The notes: a model not told the origin generated them from the sequence alone. DNA of 13,289 nucleotides from Peptococcaceae bacterium UBA5356 (GCA_002407935.1 DHPU01000036.1:31086-44374), one strand, 5' to 3'. Shown: positions 1-7,475, counted from the first letter of the stretch. Translations and numbers: made by a program.

Positions 1-39
1 CTAAAACGACGGAGGTTGAACCTCAAGGAGTGAATTGTG

Positions 40-1428
40 ATGTCGGAAGATACTATTGCGGCAATTTCAACAGCATATGGGCCGGCCGGTATCGGAATTA
101 TTCGTATTTCAGGTCCCTCGGCAGCAGAAATAGTGGATAAGGTTTTTCAAAGTAAAAAGGGGATTAAGTTAAAAGAGCAAGAGACATATAGAATCACTTA
201 CGGGTATATTAGAGATAAGGACGGCGGGTTAGTCGATGAGGCATTGGCTCTCACTATGTGGAAACCACATAGCTTTACGGGGGAGGACGTTATAGAATTA
301 CAGTGTCATGGAGGAATGGTTGTCCTTAAAAAATTGCTGAATCTGCTTTTAGCAGAAGGTGCTAGGCTGGCAGATCCCGGTGAATTTAGTAAAAGGGCCT
401 TTTTAAATGGACGGCTGGACCTATCTCAAGCCGAAGCCATTATGGATTTGATTAATGCGAAAACAGAGACGGCGGCAAGTGCTGCTGCCAATAATTTACA
501 GGGTCTTTTAACCCTTGATATTAAACAATGTCGCCAGCTCATCTTGGAAATTATTGCTTATTTGGAAGCGGATATTGATTTTCCGGAAGAGGATTTTGAA
601 AGACTGAATCAATCGGAAATTTTACAGCGCTTAGAAAAGATTGTTCGGAAGATCGAAAAAATCCTGCAAACCTTTAAGGGAGGCCGGATTATGCGGGAAG
701 GGCTAAAAACTGCTTTAGTTGGTCAACCGAATGTGGGTAAATCCAGTTTATTGAATACCATTTTAAAAACGAAAAGGGCGATTGTTACGGAGGTTCCGGG
801 AACAACACGGGATACAATTGAGGAATATTATAATTTGGGCGGGATTCCTCTTGTTTTAATAGATACGGCGGGTATTCGTGTGACGGAAGATGCGGTAGAA
901 AAAATCGGGGTAGAAAAAACAAAGGATGTCATCAAGGAAGCAGATTTATTATTATATATTTTAGATTTAACCGTTGGGCTAACCGCAGAGGATGAAGCCT
1001 TTTTGCAGGAAACTCCCCGGGATAAGGTTTTAATTTTGGTGAATAAAGTCGATTTATTGCCGAGTGAAAAACAGGGAATAACAACACAAATTCAAGATAA
1101 GCTAGCCGGTAATCGCGTATTATTTATTTCTGCCACAGAGCAAATTGGAATTACCGAACTGGAGGAAGAAATTAAAAAACTCTTTTTCTCTCAAGGGTTG
1201 GAGATAAAAAACGAAGCGTTTTTAACCAATATCCGGCATAAAAGGGCTCTTGATTTGGCGTTACAAGCGTTAGAGAGTGCTCGACAGGGAGTTAGGCAGG
1301 AAATACCCGCGGATTTTATCTCTATTGACCTAAAAAACGCTTTAGATTATTTGGGAGAAATAACCGGTGAAACTTTAGATGAAGAAATAATCAACCAAAT
1401 TTTTTCCCGGTTTTGCCTAGGTAAGTGA
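40..1428 (+). CDS. mnmE: tRNA modification GTPase MnmE (TrmE)
   Basis: MnmE is a dimeric cytoplasmic GTPase that works with MnmG to install the (carboxymethyl)aminomethyl group at C5 of wobble uridine 34 in certain tRNAs. The 462-residue product has the family's usual length and layout: an N-terminal tetrahydrofolate-binding TrmE_N domain (about 4-119), a helical domain, and an inserted Ras-like G domain. The G domain shows Walker A GQPNVGKS (about 228-235), a TTRDT switch segment, DTAG (about 275-278) and NKVD (about 335-338). The protein ends in the conserved C-terminal CLGK, whose cysteine is functionally important in the family. A GTG at 37 is in frame, but the ATG at 40 lies 9 nt after AAGGAG (25-30) and is preferred. 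The gene is followed 19 nt later by mnmG, its partner, in the usual order. Identity is secure; only the choice between 37 and 40 is open. Confidence 0.97.
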   Translation: MSEDTIAAISTAYGPAGIGIIRISGPSAAEIVDKVFQSKKGIKLKEQETYRITYGYIRDKDGGLVDEALALTMWKPHSFTGEDVIELQCHGGMVVLKKLLNLLLAEGARLADPGEFSKRAFLNGRLDLSQAEAIMDLINAKTETAASAAANNLQGLLTLDIKQCRQLILEIIAYLEADIDFPEEDFERLNQSEILQRLEKIVRKIEKILQTFKGGRIMREGLKTALVGQPNVGKSSLLNTILKTKRAIVTEVPGTTRDTIEEYYNLGGIPLVLIDTAGIRVTEDAVEKIGVEKTKDVIKEADLLLYILDLTVGLTAEDEAFLQETPRDKVLILVNKVDLLPSEKQGITTQIQDKLAGNRVLFISATEQIGITELEEEIKKLFFSQGLEIKNEAFLTNIRHKRALDLALQALESARQGVRQEIPADFISIDLKNALDYLGEITGETLDEEIINQIFSRFCLGK

Positions 1429-1447
1429 GAACACAGGGGGCTAAAAA

Positions 1448-3472
1448 ATGAGTTATGATGCGGGATCTTATGACTGTATTGTGGTGGGGACAGGACATGC
1501 CGGTTGTGAGGCAGCCTTGGCATCGGCCAGAATGGGCTGCCAAACCTTAATCCTGACCCTGAATATGGATAATATTGCCTTGATGGCCTGCAATCCCTCT
1601 ATAGGCGGGCCGGCCAAGGGGCATTTAGTGCGAGAAATAGATGCGCTAGGCGGAGAAATGGGGATTAATGTTGATGCCACGTATCTGCAAATAAGGATGC
1701 TTAATACCGGAAAAGGGCCGGCAGTGTACGCTTTGCGTGCGCAGGCAGACAAAAAAGCATATCAAGAGCACATGACCTTGACCCTGCAAAAGCAGGAGAA
1801 TCTTGATGTCAAGCAGGCCTTAGTAGAAAAGATTCTGGTAGATGAGGAACGGAACATCAAGGGGATCGAAACGGAAATGGGGGCTATTTACTCAGCGCCG
1901 CTTGTTATTTTATGTACAGGAACATATTTAAATGGAGAAGTTATTGTGGGTGACATTTCATACCCCGGGGGACCTAATGGGCAAAGGGCTGCTGTTAATT
2001 TGGTGGAAAGCTTAAAAAAACTGGGGCTGGAGATTGGACGCTTTAAAACGGGAACGCCTGCGCGTGTAAATAAAAATACGCTGGATTTAGAGCAGATGTC
2101 CACACAATGGGGAGATCCCGAGGAAACCTTTTTTTCTTTTTTAACGGAAAAAGGAAGAGGCATAAATGGGCCTGTTTATCTTACTTATACTAACGAAGGA
2201 ACCCATCAGGTAATTAGGGATAATCTGCACCGCGCTCCCATGTATACTGGAAAAATCACCGGTGCCGGACCGAGATATTGTCCTTCGATTGAAAGTAAAA
2301 TTGTCATGTTTGCCGATAAAGATAAACATCAAGTTTTTGTCGAACCGGAAGGCTTAAACACTCTAGAAATGTATCTCCAAGGGGCCTCTTCCAGCCTCCC
2401 GGAAGAGGTACAATTAAGTTTTTTACGGACAATCAAAGGGATGGAAAACGTCGAAATGATGAGAACCGGTTATGCAATTGAGTATGATTATCTGATTCCA
2501 ACTCAATTAAAACCGACGCTGGAGGTGAAAAGTGTTAACGGTCTTTTTTGTGCCGGGCAGATTAACGGAACCTCCGGGTATGAGGAAGCAGCGGCGCAAG
2601 GGCTGATGGCCGGCATCAATGCCGTGCTTAAATTAAGAAAGAAAGAACCGTTTATTTTAAAGAGATCCGAAGCATATATTGGGGTTTTAATTGATGATTT
2701 AGTTACCAAGGGAACGAATGAGCCTTACCGTATGATGACTTCGCGGGCAGAATACCGGCTTTTGCTGCGGCAGGATAATGCTGATTTACGCTTAACCCCC
2801 AAGGGCTGGGAGAACGGACTTGTGACACCGGAGAGACATACGAAGTTTCTTAGAAAAAAAGAGGCGCTAGGGGCCGCCTTATTATATTTGCAAAAGACAA
2901 TGGCTACTGCGGGGATGGAAAATGTGGTCAAATTGATGGAGAAAAAAGGCAGCGCTGCTTTACGGCATGGGATTACGCTGTATGATTTGTTAAAAAGGCA
3001 GGAAATTAACTATCAGGATTTAGTTGAATATGGATTGGCCGAAGAAGTCGACAGCGATGTCTGCAAGCAGATTGATATTCATATTAAATATGAAGGCTAT
3101 ATTGCCAAACAGATGGCGCAAGTAGAGAGGTTTAATAAATTGGAAAACAAATTTTTACCGCGCGAGATTGATTACCAGGCTATTCATAACCTCTCGGCGG
3201 AGGCGGTGCAGAAATTAAGTGAGATTAGGCCGGTCTCGATTGGACAGGCTTCCCGTATTTCCGGGGTCTCGCCGGCGGATGTCTCTGTTTTGTTGATTTA
3301 TCTGGAAAAGCGGCGGCGGGGCGCTAAAGCCACAAACGATCATAAAGCCACAAACGATCATAAAGTGGCAAATGCTCGTGAAGCGTCAAATACTCATGAA
3401 GCGGAAGCGGAAAGGGATAATATATTGGGAAATAGCAGTCAATCGGGAAAGAATCATGTTGGGAAAGAATAA
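1448..3472 (+). CDS. mnmG: tRNA uridine-5-carboxymethylaminomethyl modification enzyme MnmG (GidA)
   Basis: MnmG is the FAD- and NADH-dependent partner of MnmE in wobble-U34 modification. The N-terminal Rossmann motif GTGHAG is at 14-19. The GidA signatures CNPSIGGPAKGH (48-59) and AGQINGTSGYEEAAAQG (369-385) are intact, as are the two cysteines expected for catalysis, C48 in ACNPS and C278 in RYCPS. The C-terminal helical MnmE/tRNA-binding domain ends near IYLEKRRR (about 617-624), where family members usually stop. Here about 50 more residues follow, beginning with hydrophilic hexapeptide repeats (KATNDH twice, then KVANAR and EASNTH). The start at 1448 follows AGGGGG (about 1435-1440). At 674 residues the protein is longer than the roughly 625-630 typical of the family. 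The core should be functional; the tail is probably disordered and its role is unknown. Confidence 0.96.
   Translation: MSYDAGSYDCIVVGTGHAGCEAALASARMGCQTLILTLNMDNIALMACNPSIGGPAKGHLVREIDALGGEMGINVDATYLQIRMLNTGKGPAVYALRAQADKKAYQEHMTLTLQKQENLDVKQALVEKILVDEERNIKGIETEMGAIYSAPLVILCTGTYLNGEVIVGDISYPGGPNGQRAAVNLVESLKKLGLEIGRFKTGTPARVNKNTLDLEQMSTQWGDPEETFFSFLTEKGRGINGPVYLTYTNEGTHQVIRDNLHRAPMYTGKITGAGPRYCPSIESKIVMFADKDKHQVFVEPEGLNTLEMYLQGASSSLPEEVQLSFLRTIKGMENVEMMRTGYAIEYDYLIPTQLKPTLEVKSVNGLFCAGQINGTSGYEEAAAQGLMAGINAVLKLRKKEPFILKRSEAYIGVLIDDLVTKGTNEPYRMMTSRAEYRLLLRQDNADLRLTPKGWENGLVTPERHTKFLRKKEALGAALLYLQKTMATAGMENVVKLMEKKGSAALRHGITLYDLLKRQEINYQDLVEYGLAEEVDSDVCKQIDIHIKYEGYIAKQMAQVERFNKLENKFLPREIDYQAIHNLSAEAVQKLSEIRPVSIGQASRISGVSPADVSVLLIYLEKRRRGAKATNDHKATNDHKVANAREASNTHEAEAERDNILGNSSQSGKNHVGKE
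3326..3397 (+). repeat. Four imperfect 18-bp tandem repeats in the 3' end of mnmG
   Basis: Four 18-nt units lie head to tail and in frame with mnmG. Units 1 and 2 (3326-3343 and 3344-3361) are identical. Units 3 (3362-3379) and 4 (3380-3397) have diverged but keep the pattern. They encode KATNDH, KATNDH, KVANAR and EASNTH. Each unit is a multiple of three, so gain or loss of copies would keep the frame. Confidence 0.9.
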
Positions 3473-3473
3473 C

Positions 3474-3494
3474 AAAGTAGAAAGTAGAAAGTGG
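3474..3494 (+). repeat. Three 7-bp tandem repeats just before rsmG
   Basis: AAAGTAG, AAAGTAG and AAAGTGG follow each other in the short mnmG-rsmG gap. The last unit runs into the GGAGAG that should serve as the rsmG ribosome-binding site, 4 nt before the ATG at 3504. Copy-number change would alter the mRNA just 5' of the Shine-Dalgarno but not the Shine-Dalgarno to start spacing. Confidence 0.75.
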
Positions 3495-3503
3495 AGAGAG
3501 AAA

Positions 3504-4217
3504 ATGGATAAAGAATTTCTGACACGCGTTTTTTCGACCATTGATATATCGCTTACGGAGCAACAATTAGCCCAATTTGAAATGTACATGACCGAGTTAC
3601 TTAGTTGGAATAACAAATTCAATTTAACGGCCATTACGGAAGAAAAAATGGTGATAATTAAACATTTTTATGATTCAGCTTTGGGACTAAAAGCTTGGAA
3701 CTGGACAGGTGAGGAAAAAGTGCTTGACCTTGGTACCGGCGCCGGTTTTCCGGGGATCCCTCTGAAGATAATTTGTCCGGAAATACAGGTGACGCTTGTT
3801 GATTCTTTGCAAAAGAGAGTAGGTTTTCTGCAATATATAATTGAAACCCTTTCATTAACCCAAACGGAGGCTGTTCACGGGCGGGCTGAGGAGCTGGGGC
3901 AGGATAAATTGTGCAGAGAAAAGTTTGACATAGTCGTTTCTAGGGCAGTAGCGGGGCTTCCTGTCTTAGTTGAATACTGCCTTCCCTTTGTAAAAATGGG
4001 AGGAGTTTTTTTAGCCTATAAAGGACCAGAGGGTGAGGAAGAAAGCCAAGCCGGAGCAAAGGCTATGGCTGCCTTAGGTGGTAAGGCTGTAAGAACGGAG
4101 TCTTTTCTTTTGCCGGAAGAATTAAGTAAAAGAACGATTATCATCATTAAGAAGGTTAAACGAACGCCGACGGGCTACCCGCGCAAGCCAGGAACACCGG
4201 CGAAAAAGCCCTTGTAA
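3504..4217 (+). CDS. rsmG: 16S rRNA (guanine527-N7)-methyltransferase RsmG (GidB)
   Basis: RsmG is the SAM-dependent methyltransferase that makes m7G527 in 16S rRNA of the small subunit; loss in other bacteria gives low-level streptomycin resistance. The 237-residue product has the family's usual length. The SAM-binding motif VLDLGTGAGFPGIPLKI is at about 73-89. The N-terminal LLSWNNKFNLTAI (32-44), the SRAVAGLPVLVEY region (about 146-158) and the C-terminal YPRKPGTPAKKPL are strongly family-typical. The frame is open upstream to an ATG at 3372 inside mnmG, but homology begins only at the ATG at 3504, which has GGAGAG 4 nt before it. No terminator is obvious after the stop. Confidence 0.96.
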   Translation: MDKEFLTRVFSTIDISLTEQQLAQFEMYMTELLSWNNKFNLTAITEEKMVIIKHFYDSALGLKAWNWTGEEKVLDLGTGAGFPGIPLKIICPEIQVTLVDSLQKRVGFLQYIIETLSLTQTEAVHGRAEELGQDKLCREKFDIVVSRAVAGLPVLVEYCLPFVKMGGVFLAYKGPEGEEESQAGAKAMAALGGKAVRTESFLLPEELSKRTIIIIKKVKRTPTGYPRKPGTPAKKPL

Positions 4218-4489
4218 TAATAGTGTGATACTGACCGGGCTTAATTCACCTCCCTGCTCAGTTTCGCCCTAGCGCCGACATCCGTGTCGGCAATTTCGAA
4301 ATCACCAGCCCCGCCTTCGCTAAGGACGTTTAGCTGTCTGATGATAGTCACCTTCCAGCAGTATCTTGGCTAAAGATGGATATAGACAAGGTAAACAATT
4401 TAAAAAAATTTTCAAAAAGCGAAAATAGTTGCAGGAAATTTATGGAAGATGGCGAATTGTTTAAGGAAGAGAGGAAAGGGGGAGTTAGC
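4218..4489. other. GC-richer intergenic stretch between rsmG and noc
   Basis: This 272-bp gap has no convincing gene. Its first 150 bases are visibly richer in G and C than the flanking genes and hold a strong hairpin (4274-4291) followed by the 10-bp palindrome ATTTCGAAAT (4293-4302). On the - strand a Shine-Dalgarno-like GGGAGGTG (complement of about 4247-4254) occurs with no open frame of note behind it. The look is that of a dispersed intergenic repeat or a structured RNA, but one copy cannot show this. The last 110 bases are A-rich and lead into noc. Confidence 0.5.
4274..4291. other. 7-bp perfect hairpin with TCCG tetraloop
   Basis: GCCGACA and TGTCGGC pair perfectly around the loop TCCG, which fits the stable UNCG class when transcribed from the + strand. 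No T-run follows, so it is not a normal intrinsic terminator. It could be part of a dispersed repeat or a processing element. Confidence 0.7.
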
Positions 4490-5326
4490 ATGGTGGGGGA
4501 ATCTTTATCAAGAATTTTGAGGTTCAATAATGCGGAAAGTCAGGGCGAGCAAGTTAAAGAGCTTTATATAGATTTAATTAGACCTAACCCGTTTCAACCG
4601 AGGAAACATTTTGATTCTTTTCAACTGGATGAATTGGCGAAATCCATTAAGGCTTATGGCGTGATTCAACCTATTATTGTTAGGAAATTCGGGAATTATT
4701 ATGAGTTGATTGCTGGGGAAAGGCGTTTAAGGGCCTCGCAAAATATTGGCAAAAAAACCATTCCGGCTATAATTAGAAATATTTCTGACCGGGATATTGC
4801 TGAGATAGCGCTTATTGAGAATCTGCAAAGGGAGGATCTGAATTTTTTTGAAGAAGCGGAAGGCTACAAACGGCTTATGGAGGAATTTAAACTTACCCAG
4901 GAAGAGGTTGCTCGGAAGGTAGGGAAAAGTCAATCAACCATTGCTAATAAATTAAGACTGTTAAAATTACCTAATCAAATTAGAGAGAATATTATTTTGG
5001 ATGTAATTACGGAAAGACACGCTAGGGCTCTTTTGAAACTGCCTGAGATTGAGATGCAATCAACTATTTTGCAAGAGGTATATGACAAAGAGCTTAATGT
5101 AAGGGAAACAGATGCCCTAGTGGAAGCTCAGCTGAAAAAGTGTACCACTCAGCAAAAGCCCCAAGGGAAGAAGGTTGTACGCATCTTTAAAGACATCAGA
5201 ATATATGTAAATGCCCTTAAGTCCGCCGTTTCAACCATTAAGGAAGCCGGGATAAATGTTAAAATGAGCGAAAAAAATTATGAAAAATATGTTGAGGTCG
5301 TCGTACAAATATGCAAACCGAATTAA
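4490..5326 (+). CDS. noc: Nucleoid occlusion protein Noc (ParB-family CTPase)
   Basis: Noc is a ParB paralogue that binds its own DNA sites, spreads as a CTP-dependent clamp and tethers DNA to the membrane, hindering FtsZ assembly over the nucleoid. The 278-residue product (B. subtilis Noc is similar) has the ParB N-domain with NPFQPR (33-38) and GERRLRA (76-82), then ALIENLQREDL (about 107-117), and an HTH with GKSQSTIANKLRLLKLP (145-161). That HTH wording is characteristic of Noc rather than ParB. The start at 4490 follows AAAGGGGGAG (about 4475-4484) and yields an N-terminus MVGESLSRILRF resembling the amphipathic membrane-targeting helix of B. subtilis Noc. An in-frame ATG at 4376 lacks a ribosome site and would bury that helix. 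Position between rsmG and parA is canonical. No Noc-binding site (ATTTCCCGGGAAAT) was seen in the window. Confidence 0.93.
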   Translation: MVGESLSRILRFNNAESQGEQVKELYIDLIRPNPFQPRKHFDSFQLDELAKSIKAYGVIQPIIVRKFGNYYELIAGERRLRASQNIGKKTIPAIIRNISDRDIAEIALIENLQREDLNFFEEAEGYKRLMEEFKLTQEEVARKVGKSQSTIANKLRLLKLPNQIRENIILDVITERHARALLKLPEIEMQSTILQEVYDKELNVRETDALVEAQLKKCTTQQKPQGKKVVRIFKDIRIYVNALKSAVSTIKEAGINVKMSEKNYEKYVEVVVQICKPN

Positions 5327-5566
5327 ATGTAAACTGCGGCGATATTCGGCAATATAATAAAAAAAGGGGCATGAGGGAGCAGGGCTTAAAGATGATGATG
5401 AAATTGATTTGGTAATTGGGGGCTGTCCAGGTCAGAGTCTTAGTACAGCTGGCAAACGACTTGCTCTTGATGGTGAGCGAGGACAAGCTATGCTTAAGTA
5501 TGCTGAGTTATAGGAAGGATTATCCGGGGCTGAATTAGCGCAACGATTTAAAAGAAAATTTTTAGG

Positions 5567-5606
5567 ATATGCAGGGAATGTTTCACGTGAAACATTCCCT
5601 GCATAT
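5567..5606. terminator. 40-bp perfect palindrome around parS, terminator-like
   Basis: Bases 5567-5586 are the exact reverse complement of 5587-5606, and a T-rich run follows (about 5606-5611). As RNA this would fold into a long hairpin with a U-tract, the form of an intrinsic terminator for noc. As DNA it extends the parS dyad by 12 bp on each side. Which function applies, or whether both do, cannot be told from sequence. Confidence 0.6.
5579..5594. promoter_or_regulatory. parS: parS centromere site
   Basis: TGTTTCACGTGAAACA is a perfect 16-bp match to the bacterial parS consensus bound by ParB/Spo0J. It lies about 145 bp before parA and 900 bp before parB, a normal place for an origin-proximal parS. 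ParB loads here, binds CTP and spreads, recruiting condensin and stimulating ParA. No second parS was found in the window. Confidence 0.97.
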
Positions 5607-5679
5607 TTTTATAATGGATTTTGTTTAGAATTTAAGCAGGAGGAATAAAACTTGTGTGGAAGTTAAAAGAAGAATAAGA

Positions 5680-5685
5680 TATAAT
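5680..5685 (+). promoter_or_regulatory. Candidate -10 element for parA-parB
   Basis: A perfect TATAAT lies 53 bp before the parA start. The hexamer 17 bp upstream (TGGAAG, 5657-5662) is a poor -35, so the call rests on the -10 and on position after the parS/terminator palindrome. Confidence 0.3.
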
Positions 5686-5738
5686 AAATTTTTGAAAGAC
5701 TACTTAAAAAAGCTACTAAATTATGATGGGGTGACAAG

Positions 5739-6500
5739 ATGGGTAAAATCATTGCTATTGCTAATCAAAAAGGTGGTGTTGCTAAAACAACTACGGCCAT
5801 CAATCTAAGTGCCAGCCTGGCTGCTTTAGAAAAGAGGGTTTTGGTAGTAGATACTGATCCACAAGGGAATACCACGAGCGGGCTAGGGATAAATACGTTA
5901 AATGAAGGGCGCTGTATTTATGATTGCCTAATCAATGAGCTGCCCTTACAAAATGTTATTCAGGCCACTCAAATGGATACTTTGTTTGTAGTACCGGCAA
6001 CCATCCAATTAGCAGGTGCTGAGGTCGAATTAGTTTCGACAATATCACGGGAATACAAATTAAAGAGGGCGTTGCAGCTTATAGAAGATGAGTATGACTA
6101 TATTATTATTGATTGCCCGCCCTCTCTTGGCTTACTTACTTTAAATGCAATGACGGCGGCCCATGGCATCTTAATTCCGATCCAATGTGAATATTATGCC
6201 TTGGAGGGGCTAAGTCAATTAATGAACACCATAACATTAGTAAGAAAGCATTTGAATAAGGAGCTGGAGATTTTTGGCGCTGTTTTAACAATGTTTGATG
6301 CACGAACAAATCTGTCAATCGAAGTGGTCGATGAAGTAAAGACATTTTTTAAGGAAAAGGTATTCCGTTCGATTATCCCGAGAAATGTAAGGTTAAGCGA
6401 AGCCCCTAGCTATGGACTACCAATCAATCTTTATGATCCGAAATCAAAAGGGGCTGAACATTATTTGGAATTGGCAAAGGAGGTACTGGAACGTGAGTAA
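5739..6500 (+). CDS. parA: Chromosome partitioning ATPase ParA (Soj)
   Basis: ParA/Soj is a Walker-type ATPase that dimerises on ATP, binds the nucleoid and is stimulated by ParB to drive origin segregation; in Bacillota it also acts on DnaA. The 253-residue product has the deviant Walker A KGGVAKTT (11-18) with signature lysine K11, Walker A' VVDTDPQG (36-43) including catalytic D40, Walker B IIIDCPPS (122-129) and the family-typical RNVRLSEAPSYGLPI (215-229). Walker A reads GGVAK where B. subtilis Soj has GGVGK, a substitution I recall in other ParAs. There is no N-terminal HTH, so this is the short chromosomal type. The ATG at 5739 follows GGGGTG with a 5-nt gap. The 3' end overlaps the start of parB by 8 nt. 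Confidence 0.96.
   Translation: MGKIIAIANQKGGVAKTTTAINLSASLAALEKRVLVVDTDPQGNTTSGLGINTLNEGRCIYDCLINELPLQNVIQATQMDTLFVVPATIQLAGAEVELVSTISREYKLKRALQLIEDEYDYIIIDCPPSLGLLTLNAMTAAHGILIPIQCEYYALEGLSQLMNTITLVRKHLNKELEIFGAVLTMFDARTNLSIEVVDEVKTFFKEKVFRSIIPRNVRLSEAPSYGLPINLYDPKSKGAEHYLELAKEVLERE
6476..6484 (+). promoter_or_regulatory. Ribosome-binding site of parB inside parA
   Basis: AAAGGAGGT, nearly the full anti-Shine-Dalgarno complement, sits within the last codons of parA, 8 nt before the GTG at 6493. It fixes the GTG as the parB start and shows the two genes are translationally arranged as one unit. Confidence 0.85.
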
Positions 6501-7380
6501 AAAAACGCCTGGGAAGGGGCTTGGAAAAGGGCTGTCGGCACTGATCCCAATAGATAGTGAACAAATGAACAAGCAGGAGAGCGCGGCCGAAATCGAGGTA
6601 AGCTCGATTATTCCTAATGCATTTCAGCCGAGAAGGGTTTTTGATGAAGAAAAATTAGCGGAGCTTGCCGAGTCGATCAAGGAGCATGGCGTTGTTCAAC
6701 CTGTAGTGGTAAGAAAATTAGCTGATGAGAAATATGAGCTGGTGGTGGGAGAAAGGCGTTTAAGGGCTTGCCAATTATTACAGCTAGACAAGCTACCCGC
6801 TGTTATAAAAGATTTTACAGATGAACAAATGATGGAAATTGCGTTGATTGAAAATATTCAGCGACAGGATTTAAACCCTGTCGAGGAAGCCTATGCTTAT
6901 AAGAGACTATTGGAAGAATTCAAACTTACGCAAGAGCAAGTGGCGCAGCGAATCTCTAAGAGCCGGTCGTTTGTAGCTAATATGGTTAGGATTCTTAATT
7001 TACCGCAGCTTATTCTTGATAAGCTGGCCGAGGGAGATTTAACCGTGGGGCATGTTAGGCCGCTTTTAGCACTAGACAATCAGGAAATGCAAATTAAAGC
7101 AGCAGCAGAAATGCTTAGTAAAAAGATGACAGTGAGGCAAGCAGAATTATTAGTAAAAAAAATAATAGAAGGCCAAAAAAAGAAAAAGTCTAAGACCAAA
7201 AATAAAAAAGGAAAATTATCACCTGAATTAGTTGATCTTGAAACAAGGCTGCGAAATGTATGCGGCACGAAAGTAATTATTAAGAATATGGGGAAGAAAG
7301 GCAAAATAGAAATAGATTATTATAATACTGATGATCTAAACAGGATTCTTTCTCTTTTTTTAAATGAAGATTTGACTTAA
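6493..7380 (+). CDS. parB: Chromosome partitioning protein ParB (Spo0J)
   Basis: ParB is the parS-binding CTPase clamp that works with ParA and loads SMC. The 295-residue product starts with the short basic leader KKTPGKGLGKGLSALIP typical of chromosomal ParB. Then come NAFQPRR (42-48), the CTP-binding GERRLRA (87-93), ALIENIQRQDLNPVEEA (117-133), an HTH around LTQEQVAQRISKSRSFVANMVRIL (145-168, read in two halves) and a C-terminal dimerisation domain (about 245-295) after a lysine-rich linker (about 228-241). GTG start at 6493 with an excellent upstream ribosome site; the open frame reaching back to 6412 lies inside parA and is not coding. It is a paralogue of Noc upstream: the N-domains are alike but the HTH wording differs, as expected for parS versus Noc-site specificity. 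Confidence 0.96.
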   Translation: MSKKTPGKGLGKGLSALIPIDSEQMNKQESAAEIEVSSIIPNAFQPRRVFDEEKLAELAESIKEHGVVQPVVVRKLADEKYELVVGERRLRACQLLQLDKLPAVIKDFTDEQMMEIALIENIQRQDLNPVEEAYAYKRLLEEFKLTQEQVAQRISKSRSFVANMVRILNLPQLILDKLAEGDLTVGHVRPLLALDNQEMQIKAAAEMLSKKMTVRQAELLVKKIIEGQKKKKSKTKNKKGKLSPELVDLETRLRNVCGTKVIIKNMGKKGKIEIDYYNTDDLNRILSLFLNEDLT

Positions 7381-7447
7381 AATGAGGATAGTGCCGCATA
7401 CTTAAGAAATACCGTATAATTTCGGCTTACTGCAAATAATTTTACTA

Positions 7448-7475
7448 TTGAAAACTTCTGAGAAAATGATAATAT
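7448..7475 (+). promoter_or_regulatory. Candidate sigma-A-type promoter P1 of the hnd operon
   Basis: TTGAAA (7448-7453) and TAATAT (7470-7475) are 16 bp apart. Each differs from the consensus hexamer at only a few positions. Start expected near 7482. Confidence 0.4.

Larger units (their letters stand above)
5361..5648 (+). pseudogene. Possible degenerate reading frame with one in-frame TAG
   Basis: One frame is open from 5361 to 5510, stops at TAG (5511-5513), then stays open from 5514 to 5645 before TAA. The first part ends in GERGQAMLKYAEL, the second begins EGLSGAELAQRFKRKFLGY. Both halves have protein-like composition and share one frame, which suggests a gene remnant broken by a nonsense change. 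The second half runs straight through parS, where coding appearance is probably chance. No start codon with a ribosome site was found, and I do not recognise the family. Chance openness is a real alternative. Confidence 0.3.
5327..5738. other. noc-parA intergenic region
   Basis: This 412-bp gap holds, in order, a decayed reading frame (from 5361), the parS-centred palindrome (5567-5606), a good AGGAGG (5638-5643) with no credible gene behind it (GTG at about 5654 reaches a stop after seven codons), and an A+T-rich stretch with a TATAAT (5680-5685) before parA. B. subtilis has noc and soj closer together, so this gap appears to contain extra, eroding sequence. Confidence 0.6.

Noticed and set aside
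12..24. GAGGTT-G-AACCTC dyad at the window start as a terminator of the upstream gene
   Set aside because: The stem is only 6 bp with a 1-nt centre that cannot form a loop, no T-run follows, and it overlaps the mnmE leader; too little upstream sequence to judge.
3326..3397. Tandem repeats as a CRISPR array
   Set aside because: Units are 18 bp, directly adjacent without spacers, and in frame with mnmG.
3372..3503. N-terminal extension of the rsmG frame into mnmG
   Set aside because: The 44 extra residues overlap the mnmG repeat region, have no family similarity, and the ATG at 3504 has its own ribosome site and gives the standard RsmG length.
4376..4489. Upstream start for noc at 4376
   Set aside because: No ribosome site precedes it, and the ATG at 4490 has a strong one and gives the expected amphipathic N-terminus.
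6412..6492. Upstream extension of parB
   Set aside because: It lies entirely in parA in another frame; the GTG at 6493 has a near-perfect ribosome site and begins the typical ParB leader.
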